From: Hespellia sp.
Lineage (GTDB): Bacteria; Bacillota; Clostridia; Lachnospirales; Lachnospiraceae
Direction of reading: 5' to 3'
Assembly: GCA_028693555.1 (NCBI GenBank)
Contig: JAQUVD010000001.1
Location: 1 to 64,000 of the forward strand
DNA length: 64,000 bases
Shown: piece by piece, positions 57,930 to 64,000 of the stretch
How the letters are laid out: each line of letters begins with the position of its first letter
How positions within the stretch are numbered: the stretch's first letter is position 1
Notes under the pieces: generated by a model
Told to the model about the DNA's origin: nothing
Database searches by the model: none
What the model saw: the letters and a program-made list of their open reading frames with translations, nothing else
Position numbers and translations under genes: made by a program

Positions 57930-59198
57930 TTAGTTTAATTCTGCAATTCGAGATACCGCAACATATATTTCCGATATTTTATACCATGTTTTATAGTCGA
58001 CCACACCTGTTTCAGGTAATCCGAATACCGATTGAAATACACGCACACTCTCCGCTGTTGCAGGTCCGTAGACACCGTCTGCATCCACTTTCGGAATCAG
58101 CGGATATGCATCTGATATAACATTTAACTGCATCTGTATCTGCCGGACTTTCTCTCCACTGCTTCCGATCGTCAGATCATACCCCGGCCAGGAGGACGGA
58201 ACTCCCGAAATCTCCTCTGCTGCATTGATGTACATGTCATCCCCGTAGTAATAACGAAGAATCTCAATCGGTTCATACCCCTGATCCCCCAGAGATTTAC
58301 TTCCCCACTGTGTCATCCAGTTCGGACAGCTCACGCGTTTTCCGTCACAATACTGTGTTAAGATCGGCTGTCTGACATTCGGTCTGGATAAATAGTTCGC
58401 AAACAGCTCATCTGTAATCACGGAAATGGTATCAAAGACATTCCGCTCCGGAATCCACTTATGGTCAAATGCTGTGGAGGATGTGATTGTAAAATCAAAC
58501 CCCTGATTTCGGTACCATTCGGTATAGACGCGGTTTAACGTAAAGGACATGATTGCAAGTATATTTGCCCGAATTGTATCCGCAGGCCATGTTGCGTAGA
58601 TTTCGCTGGATGCAACGTTCTTGATATAGTCTTTGTATCTCACATAGTAGTTCGTTGCCGACGAATCCCGCGGTGAGCCGTCATGCACCACGATGTATTC
58701 TGGGACAACCACTCTGCTCAGTACGATCTCCCCCGACTCATTTGTCGGTTTGATTTCCTCTTCCGCGATCTTTGGAGGGTAATTTCCATACAAAGTATGA
58801 GCAGGAATGACGAAGATATCCTCCCCTTCTCCCTGCTCATCATTTGGCCTTAATCTGATATTCTGTATTGCTTTTACATCTGCAAGAATCTCTGCTCCCG
58901 CAATGGTAATCGGCTCGTATCCTTCGGCATTTACCTGCATCGTATATTCCGAATATGGCTGCACTTCTGAATTCTCATCCAGACTGTATTCAACCGGAGG
59001 TGCTCCGAGTTCTAACTCTTCCGTCTGTCCGGATGCGTCTGTCTGCACCTCTTCAATTACATTCTGCGGGACTCCCGTATAAGAAATTGAAATAGAAGCA
59101 TTCTGAACCGGAAAATTATTGATCTCCGAAGTGATACTAATCTGCAGCCTTCCTGTATCTGTCTGATTGTTTTCTACCTGCTGATTCCTGATGACCAT
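57930..59198 (-). CDS. SpoIID/LytB-domain protein with C-terminal peptidoglycan-binding domain
   Basis: A 422-residue protein in three parts. Residues about 14-120 form a beta-rich carboxypeptidase-regulatory/PEGA-like domain. About 165-330 is a SpoIID/LytB-like region with NVASSEIYATWPADTIRANI, whose Glu corresponds to the catalytic Glu of SpoIID transglycosylases. About 340-415 is a PG_binding_1 domain (VRQIQMQLN, DGVYGPATAESVRVFQ). No signal peptide or membrane helix is visible, which is odd for a wall enzyme and suggests mother-cell or spore use. The ATG follows AGGTG. Confidence 0.82.
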   Translation of the reverse strand: MVIRNQQVENNQTDTGRLQISITSEINNFPVQNASISISYTGVPQNVIEEVQTDASGQTEELELGAPPVEYSLDENSEVQPYSEYTMQVNAEGYEPITIAGAEILADVKAIQNIRLRPNDEQGEGEDIFVIPAHTLYGNYPPKIAEEEIKPTNESGEIVLSRVVVPEYIVVHDGSPRDSSATNYYVRYKDYIKNVASSEIYATWPADTIRANILAIMSFTLNRVYTEWYRNQGFDFTITSSTAFDHKWIPERNVFDTISVITDELFANYLSRPNVRQPILTQYCDGKRVSCPNWMTQWGSKSLGDQGYEPIEILRYYYGDDMYINAAEEISGVPSSWPGYDLTIGSSGEKVRQIQMQLNVISDAYPLIPKVDADGVYGPATAESVRVFQSVFGLPETGVVDYKTWYKISEIYVAVSRIAELN

Positions 59199-59244
59199 AC
59201 CGCAACACCTAAATTACTCTTTTCATTTAGATATATGTAACAGA

Positions 59245-60408
59245 CTAAGCAATGATTCTTACTTTTAATACACCTTCGATTGCTGCGATCTTTTCGCGCA
59301 CACTGTCTGATACTTCATTTTCAACATCGATCATCGTATATGCGTATTCTTTTTTGCTCTTGTTAGACATCAATGCAATGTTCATATTCTCTTCTGCAAG
59401 AAGGCTTGTGAACTGACCGAGCATATTCGGAATATTGCGATGAAGAATCGTAATACGAACACAGCCGTCTCTGGAGCCCATATCGCAGTTCGGGAAATTC
59501 ACTGAATTATGAATATTACCATTCTGCATAAAGTCCATCACTTCATCCACAGCCATCTTTGCACAGTTATCTTCTGACTCTTCTGTCGATGCTCCAAGAT
59601 GTGGAATTACAATTGCGTGACTCACGCCTGTAATCTCCGGAACAGGGAAATCCGTCACATAACGTTTTACAGATCCGGCAACCAGTGCGTCCACCATCTC
59701 TTCCGTGTTCACAAGGACATCTCTGGCAAAATTCAAAATAACAACATCTTTTTTCATCAGACTGATTGCATCTTTGCAGATCATTCCTTTCGTGTCATCA
59801 TTTGCGGGAACATGAATGGTAATGAAATCAGATTCTTTGTATAACTCATCTACCGTCTTTGCGTGATGGATATTTCTAGATAACTGCCATGCCGTATCTA
59901 CTGATACAAATGGATCATAGCCATAGACTTCCATGCCAAGATGAAGCGCAAGGTTCGCAACACGCACCCCGATTGCGCCAAGACCGATAACTCCCAGCGT
60001 CTTTCCCTGAAGCTCTGTTCCGGCAAACACTTTTTTCTTCTTTTCCGTTGCTTTTGCGATATCTCCGTCTTCCTCATTTTCCTGTACCCAGTTGATTCCT
60101 TCGATAATATCTCTAGAAGCGAGAAGCATACCGGCTACCACAAGTTCTTTTACACCATTCGCATTGGCTCCCGGTGTATTAAACACAACAATTCCCTTCT
60201 CTGCGCACTTTTCCAGCGGAATGTTATTGACACCGGCACCTGCTCTTGCAATCGCATTTAAGTTGTCACCAAATTCCATATCATGCATAGATGCACTTCT
60301 GACAAGAATTGCATCTGCATCCTGCGCATTATCAGTTGCAGAAAAATCCTCTGTGAATTTATCAAGACCAACTCCTGCAATTGGATTTAAACAATTATAT
60401 TTAAACAT
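59245..60408 (-). CDS. serA: D-3-phosphoglycerate dehydrogenase
   Basis: A 387-residue NAD-dependent enzyme for the first step of serine synthesis. The Rossmann motif GVIGLGAIGVRVANLA (about 142-157), catalytic Arg in NFARD, Glu region PVPE and His in HLGAS are present. The C-terminal 80 residues are an ACT domain, which allows serine feedback. Its ATG lies immediately after the serC stop. The start chosen uses GAGGAG; an ATG-like start seven codons earlier overlaps serC. Confidence 0.96.
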   Translation of the reverse strand: MFKYNCLNPIAGVGLDKFTEDFSATDNAQDADAILVRSASMHDMEFGDNLNAIARAGAGVNNIPLEKCAEKGIVVFNTPGANANGVKELVVAGMLLASRDIIEGINWVQENEEDGDIAKATEKKKKVFAGTELQGKTLGVIGLGAIGVRVANLALHLGMEVYGYDPFVSVDTAWQLSRNIHHAKTVDELYKESDFITIHVPANDDTKGMICKDAISLMKKDVVILNFARDVLVNTEEMVDALVAGSVKRYVTDFPVPEITGVSHAIVIPHLGASTEESEDNCAKMAVDEVMDFMQNGNIHNSVNFPNCDMGSRDGCVRITILHRNIPNMLGQFTSLLAEENMNIALMSNKSKKEYAYTMIDVENEVSDSVREKIAAIEGVLKVRIIA

Positions 60409-60409
60409 T

Positions 60410-61492
60410 TTACATATTCTCCTCTTCAAACTTCTTCATGAATTCTACAAGCGCTTTCACACCCTCAGTTGGCATTGCATTGTAGATACTTGCGCGCATA
60501 CCGCCAACGCTGCGGTGTCCTTTGAGATTCTCAAATCCTGCCGCTTTTGCCTCTGCGACAAATTTAGCGTCCAGATCTTTGTCTCCTGTCACAAACGGAA
60601 CATTCATCAGTGAACGGTCTTTTTTTACAACCGTACCTTTAAATAACTTGCTTTCATCTAAATAGTCATATAAGATTTTTGCTTTTGCTTCGTTGATTTC
60701 TTTCATCTTCTCAAGTCCGCCAAGCTTCTTTAACCACTGAAATACTTTTCCACAAATGTAAATGCCATATGCCGGCGGTGTATTGTAAAGTGATTTTGCA
60801 TCCGCATGTGTCTTATAGGTAAGCATGGTAGGTGTTCCCGGAAGGACATCCTCCGTGATTAAATCCTCTCTGATAATCACGATGACCATACCTGCAGGTC
60901 CGATGTTCTTCTGGACTCCACCATATACAATGCCATATTTGCTGACATCAATAGGCTCTGATAAGAAGCAAGAAGATACATCCGCCACCAAGGTCTTGCC
61001 CTTTGTATTTGGAAGTTCTTTGTATTTTGTACCGTAAATCGTATTATTTTCGCAAATGTATACATAATCTGCATCCTCTGAAATCGGGAGATCGGAACAG
61101 TCCGGAATATAAGAAAATGTCTGATCCTCCGAAGAAGCAATCTTGTTCACTTTTCCATATTTGGAAGCTTCCTGATATGCCTTCTTTGCCCACTGTCCGG
61201 TCACGATGTAATCTGCCACCTTGTTCTTCATCAGGTTCATCGGAATCATAGCAAACTGCTGTGAAGCTCCTCCCTGTAAGAATAATACTTTATAATTGTC
61301 AGGAATATTCATCAGTTCTCGAAGATCCGCTTCGGCTGTTTCAATGATCTCTTCGAACGCTTTCGAGCGATGACTCATTTCCATTACCGACATCCCTGTT
61401 CCTTTGTAATCTAACATCTCATCCGCTGCCGACTGCAGAACTTCCTCCGGTAATACTGCTGGTCCTGCTGAAAAATTGTACACTCTACTCAT
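60410..61492 (-). CDS. serC: Phosphoserine aminotransferase
   Basis: A 360-residue pyridoxal-phosphate enzyme making phosphoserine from 3-phosphohydroxypyruvate and glutamate. The N-terminal YNFSAGPAVLPEEV and the cofactor Lys in YGGVQKNIGPAG (about 189-200) are intact. The start chosen is ATG 61490-61492 with GGAGG at good spacing; this lies inside the end of ilvB (8-base overlap). No serB phosphatase gene is present in the window. Confidence 0.96.
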   Translation of the reverse strand: MSRVYNFSAGPAVLPEEVLQSAADEMLDYKGTGMSVMEMSHRSKAFEEIIETAEADLRELMNIPDNYKVLFLQGGASQQFAMIPMNLMKNKVADYIVTGQWAKKAYQEASKYGKVNKIASSEDQTFSYIPDCSDLPISEDADYVYICENNTIYGTKYKELPNTKGKTLVADVSSCFLSEPIDVSKYGIVYGGVQKNIGPAGMVIVIIREDLITEDVLPGTPTMLTYKTHADAKSLYNTPPAYGIYICGKVFQWLKKLGGLEKMKEINEAKAKILYDYLDESKLFKGTVVKKDRSLMNVPFVTGDKDLDAKFVAEAKAAGFENLKGHRSVGGMRASIYNAMPTEGVKALVEFMKKFEEENM

Positions 61493-63188
61493 TTCTAATT
61501 CCTCCATTTTCTTTACTTTTCAAATCTTTTTCGTCAAATGCTTCGCTGATGGCTGCCCCCGGTGCTACCATAGGCCATACTTTTTCATCGCTGTCGATCT
61601 GACAATCTATAACAACCGGTCTCCCGAGTGTTAACGCTTTTGCAAAACAATCTGTAAATTCTGCGGGTGTTGTGGCACGAAGCCCAACTGCCCCCATCGA
61701 CTCTGCAAACTTCACAAAATCAACTGCATCATTTAATACCGTTGCGGAATAACGCTGCTCATAGAACAGTGTCTGCCACTGTCTAACCATGCCAAGTACA
61801 TGATTATTCACTACAACCTCAATCACCGGAATATTATGCCGAACCGCAGTTGCGATTTCATTCATATTCATACGGAAACATCCGTCTCCGGCAATGTTGA
61901 CTACAACCTTCTCCGGACACCCGCATTTTGCGCCAAGTGAAGCGCCAAGACCATATCCCATGGTTCCAAGTCCACCTGATGTCAAAAACGTCCTCGGCTG
62001 TGTATACTTGTAGAACTGTGCTGCCCACATCTGATGCTGTCCTACTTCTGTCGCGATGATTGCCTCACCCTTCGTCTGTCTGTATACTTCTTCAATGACA
62101 AATGGTCCCGACAATACATCTTTATGATATACGAGCGGATATTTCTTCTTCGCTTCGTTTATCTGATCAATCCACTCTCTATGATTCTGCTGTGCCAGCT
62201 TTTCATTTACTTTCGCAAGTGTCTCCTTTACATTTCCGGTCACCCCTGCTGTAATTACAATGTTCTTATTCATCTCAGCGGGATCTACATCGAATTGTAA
62301 AATCTTCGCATGGCTTGCAAACTTTTTCGCGTTTCCTGTCACACGGTCACTAAAGCGGGCTCCGATGACGATTAGGAGATCGCATTCACTTACACCGTAA
62401 TTTGATGTCTTCGTTCCGTGCATTCCAAGCATTCCGGTATACAGTTCATCTGTTCCCGGAAATGCGCCTTTTCCCATCAGAGAATCCGCAACCGGTGCAT
62501 CTGCTCTTTTGGCAAATGTGCGTACCTGCTCACTGGCATCCGCGAGAATTGCGCCGCCGCCAACAAAGATATACGGTTTTTTCGCATGTTCAATCATGTG
62601 AATCGCACATTCAATCTCTTCTTCCGAGATTTCTCCCACATAGGCAGGATGCAAATCGATTACTTCTTTTTTGTATTCCATCTTCGCTGCCGTGATATCC
62701 TTTGGAATATCTATAAGCACCGGTCCCGGTCTTCCATTTCGCGCGATTGCAAATGCTCTGCGAATCGTAGCTGCAAGATCTCTGATATCCTTTACAATAA
62801 AATTGTGTTTTGTAATCGGCATCGTCACACCGGTGATATCAACCTCCTGAAAACTGTCTTTTCCTAAAAGAGGTAAATTCACATTGCAGGTAATTGCAAC
62901 CATTGGAATCGAATCCATATATGCAGTTGCGATACCAGTGACAAGATTCGTTGCCCCCGGTCCGCTTGTTGCAAGACAGACCCCAACCTTTCCGGTTGCT
63001 CTCGCGTACCCGTCCGCAGCATGTGCTGCTCCCTGTTCATGGGATGTCAGAATATGCGTAATCTCATTCTGATGTTTATATAATGCGTCATAGACATTCA
63101 AAATCGAACCGCCCGGATACCCGAATACCATATCAACGCCCTGTTCCTTCAAACATTCTACAACGATTTCTGATCCATTTATCTGCAT
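61485..63188 (-). CDS. ilvB: Acetolactate synthase large subunit
   Basis: A 567-residue thiamine-diphosphate enzyme that condenses pyruvate units for valine, leucine and isoleucine synthesis. VFGYPGGSILNVYDAL with the catalytic Glu in TSHEQGAAHAADGYAR (about 46-61), and the TPP-binding AGDGCFRMNMNEIATA (about 437-452), are intact. The start chosen is ATG 63186-63188, preceded by GGGGGG about 12 bases away. No small regulatory subunit (ilvN) is visible between ilvB and serC. Confidence 0.96.
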   Translation of the reverse strand: MQINGSEIVVECLKEQGVDMVFGYPGGSILNVYDALYKHQNEITHILTSHEQGAAHAADGYARATGKVGVCLATSGPGATNLVTGIATAYMDSIPMVAITCNVNLPLLGKDSFQEVDITGVTMPITKHNFIVKDIRDLAATIRRAFAIARNGRPGPVLIDIPKDITAAKMEYKKEVIDLHPAYVGEISEEEIECAIHMIEHAKKPYIFVGGGAILADASEQVRTFAKRADAPVADSLMGKGAFPGTDELYTGMLGMHGTKTSNYGVSECDLLIVIGARFSDRVTGNAKKFASHAKILQFDVDPAEMNKNIVITAGVTGNVKETLAKVNEKLAQQNHREWIDQINEAKKKYPLVYHKDVLSGPFVIEEVYRQTKGEAIIATEVGQHQMWAAQFYKYTQPRTFLTSGGLGTMGYGLGASLGAKCGCPEKVVVNIAGDGCFRMNMNEIATAVRHNIPVIEVVVNNHVLGMVRQWQTLFYEQRYSATVLNDAVDFVKFAESMGAVGLRATTPAEFTDCFAKALTLGRPVVIDCQIDSDEKVWPMVAPGAAISEAFDEKDLKSKENGGIRNE

Positions 63189-63208
63189 CTTAAAATCAGT
63201 CCCCCCAA

Positions 63209-64000
63209 TTAATTTTTTGGCACCTCTAATATAGCGCCTCTGTTTCCCGATGTAACCATAGCAGCATATCTTGTCAGATATCCGGATGTCACTTTCGGTT
63301 CTCTTGGCTGCCATTTTGCTTTTCTTTCCGCCATCTCCTCATCCGATACATCCACACAGATGGAAAGTTCCGGAATGTTAATCCGAATCAGGTCGCCTTC
63401 TTCTACAAGTGCAATCGGTCCGCCTACGGCTGCTTCCGGTGAAACATGACCAATGGATGCCCCTCTGGATGCTCCGCTGAAACGTCCGTCCGTAATCAGT
63501 GCAACGCTGGAACCAAGTCCCATTCCCGTAATCGCAGACGTCGGATTTAACATCTCTCTCATACCCGGTCCGCCCTTAGGTCCTTCATAACGGATGACAA
63601 CAACATCTCCCGCAACAATCTTACCACCCTTGATTGCTTCAATCGCATCTTCTTCACAGTCAAAGACTCTTGCCGGTCCCTCATGTACAAGCATCTCAGG
63701 AACAACTGCCGAACGTTTTACAACACTTCCATCCGGTGCAACATTTCCTTTTAATACCGCAAGTCCCCCGGTCGGGGTATATGGATTATCGATTGGACGA
63801 ATGACCTCAGGATTCCGGTTCACACATCCTTCTATATTCTCACCGACGGTCTTTCCTGTAACAGTCATACAATCTGTATGCAGAAGTCCGATCTTATTCA
63901 ATTCATTCATAACGGCATAGACACCGCCCGCCTCGTTCAGATCTTCCATATAAGTCGGACCTGCCGGTGCAAGGTGACAGAGATTTGGAGTCTTCGCGCT
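63209..64000 (-). CDS. ilvD: Dihydroxy-acid dehydratase, partial (cut by window edge)
   Basis: The C-terminal 263 residues of IlvD, which dehydrates dihydroxy acids in branched-chain amino-acid synthesis and uses an iron-sulfur cluster. The open frame continues to the last base of the window: [18 protein letters not shown] is readable from about 63990 down. The family blocks [30 protein letters not shown] and [16 protein letters not shown] are present. The N-terminal half lies beyond the window. Its stop is 20 bases before ilvB. Confidence 0.95.
   Translation of the reverse strand, partial: SAKTPNLCHLAPAGPTYMEDLNEAGGVYAVMNELNKIGLLHTDCMTVTGKTVGENIEGCVNRNPEVIRPIDNPYTPTGGLAVLKGNVAPDGSVVKRSAVVPEMLVHEGPARVFDCEEDAIEAIKGGKIVAGDVVVIRYEGPKGGPGMREMLNPTSAITGMGLGSSVALITDGRFSGASRGASIGHVSPEAAVGGPIALVEEGDLIRINIPELSICVDVSDEEMAERKAKWQPREPKVTSGYLTRYAAMVTSGNRGAILEVPKN

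Noticed and set aside
1-64000. CRISPR array, prophage or insertion sequence
   Set aside because: No regularly spaced direct repeats, cas genes, integrase, transposase or phage structural genes were recognised on either strand.

Overview
The window looks like a chromosomal segment from a low-to-moderate GC Firmicute of class Clostridia, most likely family Lachnospiraceae. This is inferred from gene content, not from a database match: the DUF5716/DUF5717 pair, the Cys/Gly-rich 'chorion class high-cysteine' type small protein, an EFR1-type flavodoxin remnant, the ylxM-ffh-rpsP-khpA-rimM-trmD-rplS order and AGGAGG-type ribosome binding sites. I found no prophage, insertion sequence, CRISPR array or rRNA. 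Most of the window is core chromosome read on the minus strand.

Layout. 1-2.8 kb: thiT under a TPP riboswitch with a transcription-terminator platform, then queH and an AlaX-type tRNA editing gene. 2.8-7 kb: a SsuB/SsuC-like ABC pair without its binding protein, an ATPase/nuclease-like gene with a palindrome-rich promoter, a decayed EFR1 flavodoxin gene and an HD-GYP gene. 7.2-11.8 kb: a tightly packed five-gene operon (circularly permuted ATP-grasp, alpha-E, transglutaminase and two M14-like proteins). 11.9-22.9 kb: tRNA-Thr(CGT), mscS, pgeF, yraN, rnhB, two signal peptidase I genes around rbgA, rplS, the SRP/ribosome-assembly operon, a cytosolic subtilase, yqeY and an MGMT-like gene. 23-28.8 kb: small Lachnospiraceae-type proteins, a TruA-like gene, a patatin, ABC-F plus luxS, and DUF5662. 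28.8-32.6 kb: a glycogen-debranching-like gene and a sugar-binding lipoprotein, then a PduO adenosyltransferase. 32.8-37.2 kb: DUF1292, a UvrD-like helicase, gltX and a divergent sirtuin that ends a surface-protein operon running to 40.2 kb (LRR protein, Cys-less transglutaminase-like membrane protein, lipoprotein). 40.3-46.5 kb: purC-purF-purB and a polar amino-acid ABC transporter. 46.5-56.6 kb: carAB, a cupin, then DUF5717, DUF5716 and a TPR protein. 56.7-64 kb: an anchored transglutaminase, a SpoIID/peptidoglycan-binding protein, then the coupled ilvD-ilvB-serC-serA run, with ilvD cut by the window edge.

A recurring theme is enzyme-family genes that keep the fold and an intact reading frame but have lost catalytic residues. 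These are the second M14 protein (zinc ligands lost), the second signal peptidase I (general-base Lys to Arg), the TruA-like protein (catalytic Asp to Glu), the GH13 debranching-like protein (all three catalytic acids lost), the membrane transglutaminase-like protein (Cys to Ala) and the sirtuin (TQNID motif lost). In the M14 and signal peptidase cases, an apparently intact paralogue sits nearby.

The two best candidates for an undescribed system are the ATP-grasp/alpha-E/transglutaminase/M14-pair operon (peptide ligation and release, product unknown) and the DUF5717-DUF5716-TPR module (an Hsp70/actin-like protein with a very large partner). All family assignments come from reading motifs by eye; no profile search, alignment or structure prediction was run.
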